Origin: Chitinophaga sp. GbtcB8
Lineage (GTDB): Bacteria; Bacteroidota; Bacteroidia; Chitinophagales; Chitinophagaceae
Direction: 5' to 3'
DNA: 51,689 nucleotides
NCBI RefSeq assembly: GCF_019091455.1
Contig: NZ_JAGXJN010000047.1
Span: 1-51,689 of the forward strand
The position numbers and the translations under genes were made by a program. Every line of letters begins with the position of its first letter. Within the stretch, counting starts at the first letter, position 1. The notes beneath the pieces were generated by a model. The model did not search any database and was not told where the DNA came from. It saw only the letters and a program-made list of their open reading frames with translations. Of this stretch, positions 7,389 to 16,118 are shown piece by piece.

Positions 7389-8318
7389 TTATTGCTTGGC
7401 TGCGGCGATAGTAGCTTCAATCCCTTTTTCGTAGGTGCTTGGCTGATAGTTAAAATAAGCATTGAACTTGGTTGAATCAAAGATGTACGGGTGATTATTC
7501 TGGTACAGCATTTCATGCAGCTCGCCAATAGTAGTATTAAAAAGGCCGGCCATCTTCACCATAAAGCCACCCAGTTTTGAATAAGCCGGTTTTACCTGCA
7601 GCTGCTCCGCTATCAGCGCGGCATACTGTTTACCGGTAAGGGCGGGATTATAAGTGGGCAAATGCCATACCTGGTTATCGCTGGCCAGTGTTTGTCCCAG
7701 CAGGTACATGCCTTTGCCGGCATCCGGCGTGTAGGTGTAACTGTGAGGCAGCTCGTCATTACCCAGCCACATTCCTTTTTTACCTTTTAGCATATTGTTG
7801 ATGAGCAGGTTGTTAAGAATGCCCGTGGTATCAGCGCCAGGGCCATAAAAATCCGCTGATCTTGCAATGCTGGCCTGCAGGTTGCCTGCTTTTACTTCGT
7901 TCATTAAGCGGGTGGCTATCTGCGCGCGGATCTCGCCCTTTTTGCTGATGGGGTTATACGGTGTATCCTCTGTCATAGGCCCGTTCACCAGGCCATACAT
8001 ATATACATTATCAAAGAAGATGAGGCGGGCATTGGCAGCTTTGCAGGCGTCTATGGCATTCTGCATCACCTTAGGCCAGGAGGCGGCCCACACCTTGCGG
8101 TCATACACCAGACCGGCGCACAGGTACACCACGTTTGATCCGCTTATGGCAGCTTTGGTTTGTTCATAATTGGTAAGGTCTGCTGCGGCTATATCTGTTT
8201 TTGCAGAAAGGGCTTTGGGCTGACGGCTTACCAGCTTTACTGATTGTCCGTTCTTTAGCAGCTCTTTTGTTAACTCTGTGGCAATGACGCCGCCGGCGCC
8301 CAGGATGGTGTGTGTCAT
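7389..8318 (-). CDS. NAD-dependent epimerase/dehydratase-family (extended/atypical SDR) protein
   Basis: 309 residues. N-terminal Rossmann nucleotide motif GAGGVIATELTKEL (residues 7-20), acidic/basic strand end KLVSRQPKA that favours NADP, VYLCAGL in the position of the NNAG strand, and FFDNVYMYG with the YMYG region near the active-site Tyr. The C-terminal half resembles NmrA/NAD(P)H-binding epimerases. Substrate unknown. It is divergent from the tetR gene; the TetR-type palindrome between the two starts could also affect this promoter. Confidence 0.85.
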   Translation of the reverse strand: MTHTILGAGGVIATELTKELLKNGQSVKLVSRQPKALSAKTDIAAADLTNYEQTKAAISGSNVVYLCAGLVYDRKVWAASWPKVMQNAIDACKAANARLIFFDNVYMYGLVNGPMTEDTPYNPISKKGEIRAQIATRLMNEVKAGNLQASIARSADFYGPGADTTGILNNLLINNMLKGKKGMWLGNDELPHSYTYTPDAGKGMYLLGQTLASDNQVWHLPTYNPALTGKQYAALIAEQLQVKPAYSKLGGFMVKMAGLFNTTIGELHEMLYQNNHPYIFDSTKFNAYFNYQPSTYEKGIEATIAAAKQ

Positions 8319-8404
8319 AGTGGTTAGTTTCCTTTATTATTGATAGTTGAATGGCCTGACGGTTTAAAGACGAATGAAGATAAATATTATTGTATGAAAA
8401 TTTA

Positions 8405-8436
8405 TTTGGATTACTGAACACTGTTCAGTAAGTTTG
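8405..8436 (+). promoter_or_regulatory. Promoter with embedded TetR operator
   Basis: TTTG at 8405-8408 and TAAGTTTG at 8429-8436 form a Bacteroidota promoter with a 20-nt spacer. Inside and overlapping the -7 element is a perfect palindrome at 8411-8431: TTACTGAACA, one central base, TGTTCAGTAA. Repressor binding here would block the promoter of its own gene. Confidence 0.88.
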
Positions 8437-8454
8437 CATCGTAAACAAATTAAC

Positions 8455-9078
8455 ATGGGCATCGCAGACAGAAAGGAAAGGGAAAAGCTGGAAATGAAAC
8501 GGCTGATCATGGAGGCATCTATGCGCATGTTCCTGGAAGTAGGTTATGAAAAAACCTCCATCCGCAACATTGCTGAAAAAATAGAGTATAGTCCTGCTAC
8601 CATATACCTGTATTATAAAGATAAGGACGAGCTGTTGTACGATCTGCAGGCACAGGCTTTTGAACAGCTGTTTGAGGTATTCAAGGAAAAAGCCACCAGC
8701 AGAAGCCCGATGAAAAAACTAGAGCAGATTGCCAAGGCATATGTGCAGTTCGGCCTGGAAAAGCCGGACCTGTATGACCTGATGTTCATTATCCGCTCAC
8801 CCATGAAAAAATTGGAAAGGGAAGATGGCAGTGAAGCCTGGGATAACGGAGCTAGTTGTTTCAACTTTTTACTGGAGGTGATACAGCAGGCCATTGACCA
8901 GAAACTGCTGAAATTTAAGGATAGATCTGTGGCTGCGCTGTCTATATGGGCTATGGTACATGGCCTGGTATCGCTGAATGTGCGCTGCCGTTTGAAAGTG
9001 ATGGACATGGAAGAGGATGGGATTGTTGGTGCAATTGATGTTACCATTGATGAATATTTAAAAATGATAAAAATCTAA
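8455..9078 (+). CDS. TetR/AcrR-family transcriptional repressor
   Basis: 207 residues from the ATG at 8455; an upstream TTG at 8434 lies inside the -7 promoter element and is rejected. The N-terminal helix-turn-helix spans about 20-62 and contains TSIRNIAEKIEYSPATIYLYYKDKDEL (quoted here as its ends TSIRNIAEKIEY and TIYLYYKDKDEL), the standard TetR signature. The C-terminal half is an all-helical ligand/dimer domain. It sits directly before a TolC-MFP-RND operon, and matching palindromes lie at its own promoter and at the tolC start, so it very probably represses both. The inducer is probably a pump substrate. Confidence 0.93.
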   Translation: MGIADRKEREKLEMKRLIMEASMRMFLEVGYEKTSIRNIAEKIEYSPATIYLYYKDKDELLYDLQAQAFEQLFEVFKEKATSRSPMKKLEQIAKAYVQFGLEKPDLYDLMFIIRSPMKKLEREDGSEAWDNGASCFNFLLEVIQQAIDQKLLKFKDRSVAALSIWAMVHGLVSLNVRCRLKVMDMEEDGIVGAIDVTIDEYLKMIKI

Positions 9079-9109
9079 AGGGGAATTGGCTTCCCTTTTT
9101 TTTGCCCAA

Positions 9110-9130
9110 ATACTAAACAGTGTTCATTAT
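9110..9130 (+). promoter_or_regulatory. Second TetR operator at the efflux operon start
   Basis: Read on the minus strand this 21-bp site matches the palindrome at 8411-8431 at 17 of 21 positions, including the core TGAACACTGTT. It runs up to and overlaps the ATG of the TolC-like gene at 9129. A TTTG at 9101-9104 could be the -33 element, but I find no good -7 box. The site may therefore block initiation or early elongation. Confidence 0.75.
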
Positions 9131-10502
9131 GTCAACGAAGGTAAAAAGATTATTAACAGTCATATTAATTGTGCTGGTTAGTGTGGCTGCTTCTCCCGCG
9201 AAAGCCCAATCAGGGCCGCTGGAGCAGTATATCCAGGATGCTTTTGCTCATAACCAGGCCTTACAGCAACGGAACTTTCAGCTGGAAAGATCATTGTACG
9301 CCCTGCAGGAAGCCAGGGGCATGTACCTGCCGCAGGTAAGCCTGCTGGGTACTTACACCAAAGCCAGTGGCGGCCGTACCATTGACATTCCTACCGGCGA
9401 CCTGATGAACCCTGTGTATGCCACGCTGAACCAGCTTACCAATTCGCAGAAATTTCCCAACATCGAAAACACATCCGTACAGCTAAGCCCGGATAACTTT
9501 TACGATGCCAAACTGCGCACCTCCCTCCCACTGATCAACTCAGAAATATGGTATGCCAATAAGATCCGGCAGGAGGATATTACCCGGCAGCAGGCAGCAG
9601 TAAATGTGTACAAACGCCAGCTGGTGAAAGACATTAAATCAGCTTACTATCAATACTTCCAGGCAGTACGCGCGGTGGACATTTATAACAATGCATTGCT
9701 GCTGGTACAGGAAAACATCCGCGTAAATCAGAGCATGTTACGCAACGGTGTACGTAACAGCACAGCGCTTACCCGCTCGCAAACAGAACAGGAGAAAACC
9801 CTGGCCGCCATTACCGCTGCCCGTAACAACCAGCAGAATGCACGCGCTTATTTTAACTTTTTACTGAACCGGCCCTTAACAGATAGTGTAGTAATAGACA
9901 GCGCGGCGCTGGCCGTAACAGAACGTGCATCCGTTAACGTGAATACTGATATCAGCGGCCGGGAAGAGCTGCTGCAAATAGATAAAACCCGCAGCATGGC
10001 CCTGTTACAGCAAAAAATGCAGCAAAGCACTTTAGTGCCCAAGCTCAGCACCTTTCTGGACCTGGGCTCACAGGCTTATAACTTTAACTTCAACAGCGCA
10101 TCGCGCTATTATATCTGGGGGCTTGACCTGCAGTGGAACATTTTTACCGGCGGGCAACGGCGTAACCGCGCCAAACAATCGGCCATGGACGCCGCTACTG
10201 CCAAGGCTGCGTATGATGAAACTGCACAGTCGTTACAGCTGGAGCTGAACACTGCCTCCAATAACTACCGCACTGCACAAAGCAATTATAACAGCGCACA
10301 GATCCAGCTGCAATTAGCTGAAAAATATTACCGCGATCAGCTGAAGGTGTATAAAGAAGGACAGCTCCTGTACATAGAGCTGCTGGATGCGCAGCAGCAG
10401 CTAACCAATTCCCGCCTGGAATCTTTACAGGCATATGCAGGGGTGCAGGTGGCGCAGGCGGAGATTGAGAGAGCGGAGGCCAGTTACCCGTTGAGGAATT
10501 AA
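9129..10502 (+). CDS. TolC-family outer-membrane efflux channel
   Basis: 457 residues from the ATG at 9129, which gives a proper signal peptide (MSTKVKRLLTVILIVLVSV, then an Ala-rich cleavage region ending AKAQ). Two repeats of the outer-membrane efflux protein fold follow, rich in long amphipathic helices; LSTFLDLGSQAYNF and YYIWGLDLQWNIFTGGQR mark the second repeat, the latter being the common WNIFTGG strand. The C-terminal helix has YKEGQLLYIELLDAQQQLTNS. It forms the outer-membrane duct of the tripartite pump with the next two genes, all on one strand with gaps of 55 and 42 bp. Confidence 0.93.
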   Translation: MSTKVKRLLTVILIVLVSVAASPAKAQSGPLEQYIQDAFAHNQALQQRNFQLERSLYALQEARGMYLPQVSLLGTYTKASGGRTIDIPTGDLMNPVYATLNQLTNSQKFPNIENTSVQLSPDNFYDAKLRTSLPLINSEIWYANKIRQEDITRQQAAVNVYKRQLVKDIKSAYYQYFQAVRAVDIYNNALLLVQENIRVNQSMLRNGVRNSTALTRSQTEQEKTLAAITAARNNQQNARAYFNFLLNRPLTDSVVIDSAALAVTERASVNVNTDISGREELLQIDKTRSMALLQQKMQQSTLVPKLSTFLDLGSQAYNFNFNSASRYYIWGLDLQWNIFTGGQRRNRAKQSAMDAATAKAAYDETAQSLQLELNTASNNYRTAQSNYNSAQIQLQLAEKYYRDQLKVYKEGQLLYIELLDAQQQLTNSRLESLQAYAGVQVAQAEIERAEASYPLRN

Positions 10503-10557
10503 TAATGAATGATTAAGCATTAATAACGATACCATTCTAACAATAAACTTTACTGAT

Positions 10558-11622
10558 ATGAAACCGCTCCATGCCATACTGCTGCTGATAACCGGTGCTG
10601 CACTGTTCAGCTCCTGTGGCAGTCCAACTACTGCTTCTGAAATACCTAACACCACGGTGATACCGGTGGAGCTGCAGCCACTGAATGCAGAGGCTCGCGC
10701 CATTAACATCCCGGTATCCGGGCAGTTCACTACAGATGATGAAGTGCTGCTATCTTTTAAAACCGACGGTATTATACAACGCATCCTGGTAAAAGAAGGA
10801 GATGCCATCCGCCAGGGGCAAACCGTAGCTACGCTGAATCCTACTGAAATTGATGCACAGGTACAACAGGCGCAGCTGGCATATGAAAAGGCCCAGCGCG
10901 ATCACCAACGCGCCAATAACCTGTACAAGGACAGTGTAGCCACCCTGGAACAATTGCAGAATGCCAAAACAGCTTTGGACATTGCACAGCAACAGCTGCG
11001 CACAGCACAGTTCAACCGCAGCCATTCAGTAATTACCGCACCGCGTAATGGTTATGTGCTGCGCAAGCTGGCCAGTGAAGGACAACAGGTAAAATCCGGC
11101 ACCGCAGTGCTGCAAACCAACGGCGCACAATCCGGTAACTGGATGCTGCGGGTATCTGTAAGCAATAAGGAATGGGCGGCTATCCATTTACAGGACAGCG
11201 CTGCTGTAGAAGTAGAATCCGTACCCGGTAAAACCTTTCATGGTATGGTATCCCGTAAGGGCGAAGGTATAGACCCTGCCACCAGCTCGTTCCAGATAGA
11301 TATTCATTTAACGGGCGAGAAGCCGACAGCTATTGCCTTTGGCATGTTCGGCAAAGCTGTGATACACCCGCATAACAGCGGTAACACCAGCGCCAGCGGC
11401 CCCTGGGCCATCCCCTATGACGCCCTGCTGGACGGCGATGGCGGCAGCGGGTATGTATTTATAACCAACGACGGCAAAACTGCTAAAAAAGTAAAGGTAA
11501 ACATCGCCGGTATGGAAAAAGATAAAGTGATCATTAGCGAAGGGCTGGAAGGCGCGCAGAGCCTGATCATTTCAGGGAGCGCTTATTTAACAGATGGAAG
11601 CAGCATCCGTGTTGCGAAGTAA
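10558..11622 (+). CDS. RND efflux periplasmic adaptor (membrane fusion protein)
   Basis: 354 residues. Lipoprotein signal with the lipobox ending at Cys20 (ALFSSC). The order is that of HlyD/AcrA adaptors: a lipoyl half (GIIQRILVKEGDAIRQGQTVA), an alpha hairpin (about residues 100-155), the second lipoyl half (ITAPRNGYVLRKLASEGQQV), a beta-barrel domain and a membrane-proximal domain. It bridges the inner-membrane permease to the TolC-like channel. Second gene of the operon. Confidence 0.93.
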   Translation: MKPLHAILLLITGAALFSSCGSPTTASEIPNTTVIPVELQPLNAEARAINIPVSGQFTTDDEVLLSFKTDGIIQRILVKEGDAIRQGQTVATLNPTEIDAQVQQAQLAYEKAQRDHQRANNLYKDSVATLEQLQNAKTALDIAQQQLRTAQFNRSHSVITAPRNGYVLRKLASEGQQVKSGTAVLQTNGAQSGNWMLRVSVSNKEWAAIHLQDSAAVEVESVPGKTFHGMVSRKGEGIDPATSSFQIDIHLTGEKPTAIAFGMFGKAVIHPHNSGNTSASGPWAIPYDALLDGDGGSGYVFITNDGKTAKKVKVNIAGMEKDKVIISEGLEGAQSLIISGSAYLTDGSSIRVAK

Positions 11623-11664
11623 AAAGCTTTCTGCTCAATCAATTTAATTCTTCAAACTACCAAC

Positions 11665-14600
11665 ATGAAAATATCAGATTATGCGGTAAAAAATTACCAG
11701 TTCACGCTGGTGATCTTTATCATGATCATTGTGCTGGGTGTGGTTACCCTGCTGAACATGCCCCGCTCAGAAGACCCGGAAATGCACTCCCCTGCCTATA
11801 CCGTAATAGTGGTGTATCCCGGCACCAGTCCTAAAGATATGGAGGAGCTGGTGGTAGATCCCCTGGAAAAAGAAATATACGGGCTGGAAGATATTAAACG
11901 CATCCGCTCCACCATCAGCGATGGATTAGCTGTGCTGCGTGTTGAATATAAATACAGCAGCAACGTGGATAATAAGTACCAGGAAATTGTGCGTACGGTG
12001 AACAATAAACGCCGTGACCTGCCGCAGGACAATATCAGCATTGACATTCAAAAGCAGCAACCCTCTGATGTAAACATTGTGCAGTTAGCGCTGATCTCTG
12101 AAAATGCTCCCCGCGACAAGCTGAAATACTATGCAGAAAACCTGCAGGATGAGCTGGAAAAACTGCAGCCGCTGAAGAACGTAGAGATCTTTGGCCTGCC
12201 GGAACAGCAGGTACGTGTGGAGCTGGACCTGGAAAAGCTGGCGCAGCTGAACCTTCCTATTGCCAATGTGATCAACAGCCTGCAGAATGAAACCATCAAC
12301 ATTCCTGGTGGCAGCATTGATGCCGGTAACCGCATCTTTAACATTAAAACCAGCGGTAATTATCATACCATGGAAGAAGTGAAGAACACCATTGTGTACA
12401 CTTCCAACGGGCGTAACCTTTTCCTAAAAGATATTGCCAATGTGTACTATGGTTATGAAGATGCTACCTATCAAACGCGCCTGAACGGCTTCCGCTGCAT
12501 ATTTGTAACAGCTGCACAAAAGGAAGGTGAGAACATCAGCAAAACGCAAACCGTTTATAAACCGGTTATAGAAAAGTTCAAAAAAACACTGCCTAAGAAT
12601 ATAGACCTGGTACAGAACTTTGACCAGGCCAGTAATGTAAACCGGCGTTTGAGCAGCCTGGGAGGGGATTTCCTCATCGCTATTTTACTGGTGGCCATAA
12701 CCTTACTGCCATTGGGTTTCCGGCCCTCGCTGATCGTAATGATCTCTATCCCGTTATCGCTGGCCATAGGTGTTATTTTGCTGCAATTGTTCGGTTATAA
12801 CCTGAACCAGCTAAGTATTGTGGGCCTGGTAGTGGCGCTGGGGCTTTTGGTGGATGATAGCATTGTGGTGGTGGAAAACATTGAACGCTGGCTGTTGGAA
12901 GGGCATACGGCGCTGGAAGCTACGTTAATGGCCACCAAACAGATAGGCATGGCCGTAGCCGGATGTACGGCAGCGCTGATCATTGCCTTTATGCCGCTGG
13001 TATTTATGCCGGAAGGTTCCGGCGATTTTATCCGCAGCCTGCCGCTTGCAGTAATATTCAGCGTACTGGCGTCTATGTTAGTATCGCTTACGATCATTCC
13101 TTTCCTGGCCAGCAAGCTGCTGCGCAAACATACCGGCCACCCGGACGGCAACATTTTCATGCGTGGCCTGAAACGCCTGATACATGGCAGCTACGCCCGT
13201 TTCCTGGATAAAGCCCTGCAACGGCCCGTGCTTACCATTGTGATCACAGTCATCATTTTTGGCGGCTCTGTTATGCTGTTTGGCGTAGTAGGCTTTGGCC
13301 TGTTCCCTGCATCGGAAAAACCACAGTTCCTGATCAATATTACCGCTCCGCCGCAGTCCAACCTGCAGTACACCAATAATGTAGCAAAGGATATTGAAGC
13401 TGTGCTGCGCAAGGAACCGGCTGTGAAATACTTTGCCACCAATGTTGGAAAAGGCAATCCGCGTATATACTATAACGTGATACAGGAAAATGAGCATACT
13501 GACTTTGCAGAGATCTTTGTGCAGCTGGATGAGCATACCAACCCCTCAGATAAGCTGGCGCTGATAGAAAAGCTGCGTCACCAATGGACGCCCTACCCCG
13601 GCGCCAAAGTGGAAGTAAAGAACTTTGAGCAGGGCCCGCCGGTAGCGGCTCCTGTGGAGGTGCGCCTGTTTGGCGAGAACCTGGATACCCTGCGTGCACT
13701 GGCCGGCAAAGTGGAAATGATGCTGCAACGCACTCCCGGCACCATGTATGTTGATAACCCGGTAAGCCTGTTAAAAAGCGATATCCGTGTAGCTATACAA
13801 CCTGAAAAAGCGCAGCTGCTGGGCATTCCCTCTGTGAACATTGACCGTACCGTGCGGCTGGCCGTATCCGGCCTGAATGTAGGCAAGTACACCGATAATA
13901 ATGATAACGACTATGACATACTGCTTACCCGTGCACATGAAGGCCGCCCCACGCTGGACGTATTCCGTAACCTGTACGTGAGCAATATGCAGGGCAAACC
14001 TTTCCCGCTGGGACAAGTAGCGGAGCTTACGCTGGAAACCTCGCCGGTGAACATTAACCACCAGGAAAAACGGCGCGTGGTATCTGTAAAAGCCTTTGTA
14101 CAAAAAGGTTTCCTGGTAGACCGGGTCATTACAGACGTAATAGGAAAAATGGATAAACTGGTTCTGCCGGCCAGCTACAGCTACGAGATGGGCGGCGAGG
14201 TAGAATCGCGGAATAACTCCTTCGGCGGTTTTATGAGCATTATTATTGTTACCATCTTCCTGTTCATAGCAGTACTGATCCTGGAATTCCGCACGTTCAA
14301 AAGTACGCTCATTGTACTGTCGGTGATACCCCTTGGAATGGTGGGCGCTGCTGTGGCACTGTGGCTCACCGGCAACTCGCTTTCTTTTGTGGCCATTATT
14401 GGTATGATAGCCCTGGCAGGTATTGAGGTGAAGAACACCATATTGCTGGTAGACTTCACCAACCAGCTGCGGGAGCAGGGCAAATCGCTGGAAACCGCCA
14501 TCCGCGAGGCCGGCGAGGTACGCTTCTTACCCATTGTATTAACTTCTTTAACGGCCATTGGCGGTTTAATACCCATTGCCATTTCCAGTAACCCGCTGAT

Positions 14601-14703
14601 TGCGCCGCTGGCCATTGTATTAATTGGTGGATTGATCAGCTCCACCCTGCTTTCGAGAGTTGTAACACCAGTGGTGTATAAGCTGATGCCACCGAAGGTG
14701 TAG
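11665..14703 (+). CDS. RND-family efflux permease (AcrB/HAE1-like)
   Basis: 1012 residues, full length for RND transporters. The first transmembrane helix is FTLVIFIMIIVLGVVTLL; the central helices carry the proton-relay pair Asp397-Asp398 in GLLVDDSIVVVEN. Two large periplasmic loops follow helices 1 and 7. The second half repeats the fold, ending LIGGLISSTLLSRVVTPVVY. MPRSEDPEMHSPAYTVIV after the first helix is typical of the broad HAE-type clade rather than metal pumps. It presumably exports hydrophobic compounds in exchange for protons. A terminator follows at 14728. Confidence 0.95.
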   Translation: MKISDYAVKNYQFTLVIFIMIIVLGVVTLLNMPRSEDPEMHSPAYTVIVVYPGTSPKDMEELVVDPLEKEIYGLEDIKRIRSTISDGLAVLRVEYKYSSNVDNKYQEIVRTVNNKRRDLPQDNISIDIQKQQPSDVNIVQLALISENAPRDKLKYYAENLQDELEKLQPLKNVEIFGLPEQQVRVELDLEKLAQLNLPIANVINSLQNETINIPGGSIDAGNRIFNIKTSGNYHTMEEVKNTIVYTSNGRNLFLKDIANVYYGYEDATYQTRLNGFRCIFVTAAQKEGENISKTQTVYKPVIEKFKKTLPKNIDLVQNFDQASNVNRRLSSLGGDFLIAILLVAITLLPLGFRPSLIVMISIPLSLAIGVILLQLFGYNLNQLSIVGLVVALGLLVDDSIVVVENIERWLLEGHTALEATLMATKQIGMAVAGCTAALIIAFMPLVFMPEGSGDFIRSLPLAVIFSVLASMLVSLTIIPFLASKLLRKHTGHPDGNIFMRGLKRLIHGSYARFLDKALQRPVLTIVITVIIFGGSVMLFGVVGFGLFPASEKPQFLINITAPPQSNLQYTNNVAKDIEAVLRKEPAVKYFATNVGKGNPRIYYNVIQENEHTDFAEIFVQLDEHTNPSDKLALIEKLRHQWTPYPGAKVEVKNFEQGPPVAAPVEVRLFGENLDTLRALAGKVEMMLQRTPGTMYVDNPVSLLKSDIRVAIQPEKAQLLGIPSVNIDRTVRLAVSGLNVGKYTDNNDNDYDILLTRAHEGRPTLDVFRNLYVSNMQGKPFPLGQVAELTLETSPVNINHQEKRRVVSVKAFVQKGFLVDRVITDVIGKMDKLVLPASYSYEMGGEVESRNNSFGGFMSIIIVTIFLFIAVLILEFRTFKSTLIVLSVIPLGMVGAAVALWLTGNSLSFVAIIGMIALAGIEVKNTILLVDFTNQLREQGKSLETAIREAGEVRFLPIVLTSLTAIGGLIPIAISSNPLIAPLAIVLIGGLISSTLLSRVVTPVVYKLMPPKV

Positions 14704-14709
14704 CCATGT

Positions 14710-14840
14710 AAATGTGCTGATGGAAAAATGTGCTGATGTGCCAGTTATATTTACCAGCCCATCAGCACATTTTTTTTGTATTTTGGCGTACGGATGGCAT
14801 TTCATTTGCACATACATTCCTGCACATCCGCACATTAATT
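14710..14840 (+). terminator. Terminator of the efflux operon built from 8-nt repeats
   Basis: ATGTGCTG (14712), ATGGAAAA, ATGTGCTG (14728), ATGTGCCA are consecutive octamers. ATGTGCTGATG at 14728-14738 pairs perfectly with CATCAGCACAT at 14760-14770, followed by a run of eight T, a standard intrinsic terminator for the plus strand. Further partial octamers (GCACATAC, GCACATCC, GCACATTA) continue to about 14837, just before the next start codon. Confidence 0.8.
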
Positions 14841-14844
14841 TTTT

Positions 14845-16107
14845 ATGATCTTCCGGAAACTATTACTCTGCTGCGCCCTGGCTGGGGCAATGCCGGCAGC
14901 GCTGCAGGCACAGAACCAACCGTCTTTTGACCCTGCTTACCAGTTTGTACAAAGCGGCAACCTGGTGCAAGACAAAAACTTTTACCTGCTTACCCTGCTG
15001 GAGCAGGAACCTACCCTGCACAAGGCCGTGGAACGTAATAAGATCTTACAGCAGGTTTATAAGCAACAGCTGAAGGAGGTGGATAAAATAACAGACAGCT
15101 GTAAGAATGCCGCCTGTTTTGCCACTCCCCTGCTGTTTGACGGCAATGAGATCAAAGCAATTGGCAACGCGTTGGAACAGGTGTATAAAACGCAGCCCGC
15201 TTTCCGCGCCACCTTGCAGCAACACCTGAAACCCAGCGGCGCTTTTATGCGTTATGAATCCCTGCCGGATGTAAAGATCCTGGAAGAGCGCTGGCGGGAA
15301 GAAGCCAATGGGCTGAACTACATCCTGGTTGCCTATACCCGGAACACCGGCCTGCGCTACCCGCGCATAGATTCCGCCATGTACAATGTGCACAGCGATA
15401 TGTATACCAGCGCGGTCAGGAACATACTGGTAACTTACAAACAACACCCGGAAGCATCCGGCTTGTTCTTTACCCCTACCCTGCATTTAGCTATGGACCT
15501 GCTGCAGCTGAATAAAAAAGATCATGCAGCCCGGCATGAACCCATGGCCCTTACCAATCAGAAAACGCTGGCACAGCTAAGCAGCGTGCAGTGGGATAAA
15601 TTTGATTATTCGGCCATCCTGGTACTGGGTGCAGGCCCGGATGATGATGCGCCGATCAGTGTAATGAACAAACTGCGCTGCCGCACTGCTGCGGATGTTT
15701 ACCAGAAAAATAAAGCGCCGTTTGTGATCGTATCCGGTGGGTACGTGCATCCGTTTGGAACAAAATACAGTGAAGCCATAGAAATGAAACGTTTCCTGGC
15801 AGATAGCTGTGATGTGCCCGAAACGGCCATCCTGGTGGATCCGCATGCACGGCATACCACTACCAACCTGCGGAATGCCAACCGCATATTATTGCGCAAC
15901 GGTTTCCCAACAGATAAAAAAGTATTGTGCACCAGCAGCAAGGCACACCTGATCTATGTGGCCAGCGTGTTCTTTGAAAAGGTATGTCTTAAAGATATGG
16001 GCTACCTGCCCTACCGCAAGCTGCGGCAGGTGGATGATCTGAGCATTGAGTATTACCCGGTGGCGGAGAGCCTGCATGAAGATCCGCTGGATCCGTTGGA
16101 TCCGTGA
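14845..16107 (+). CDS. Exported DUF218 (ElyC/SanA/YdcF-like) protein
   Basis: 420 residues with a signal peptide (MIFRKLLLCCALAGAMPAALQAQ region). The first 240 residues are helical and not recognised. The DUF218 domain begins about residue 250: AILVLGAGPDD, FVIVSGGYVHPFGTKYSEAIEM, then VDPHARHTTTNLRNAN and VLCTSSKAHL, which match the conserved G.SGG, S(E)A, and R(N)T..N motifs of this family. Family members act in envelope or vitamin metabolism but the reaction is mostly unknown. The C-terminus ends HEDPLDPLDP, encoded by a nearly perfect 9-nt tandem repeat. A larger form with the extra N-terminal domain appears common in Bacteroidota. Confidence 0.85.
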   Translation: MIFRKLLLCCALAGAMPAALQAQNQPSFDPAYQFVQSGNLVQDKNFYLLTLLEQEPTLHKAVERNKILQQVYKQQLKEVDKITDSCKNAACFATPLLFDGNEIKAIGNALEQVYKTQPAFRATLQQHLKPSGAFMRYESLPDVKILEERWREEANGLNYILVAYTRNTGLRYPRIDSAMYNVHSDMYTSAVRNILVTYKQHPEASGLFFTPTLHLAMDLLQLNKKDHAARHEPMALTNQKTLAQLSSVQWDKFDYSAILVLGAGPDDDAPISVMNKLRCRTAADVYQKNKAPFVIVSGGYVHPFGTKYSEAIEMKRFLADSCDVPETAILVDPHARHTTTNLRNANRILLRNGFPTDKKVLCTSSKAHLIYVASVFFEKVCLKDMGYLPYRKLRQVDDLSIEYYPVAESLHEDPLDPLDP

Positions 16108-16118
16108 TGATGTGAAGA

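Noticed and set aside
16079..16107. 9-nt tandem repeat in the DUF218 gene end (DPLDPLDP)
   Set aside because: Short and in frame; acidic Asp-Pro tails look usual for this protein group, so not treated as a separate feature.
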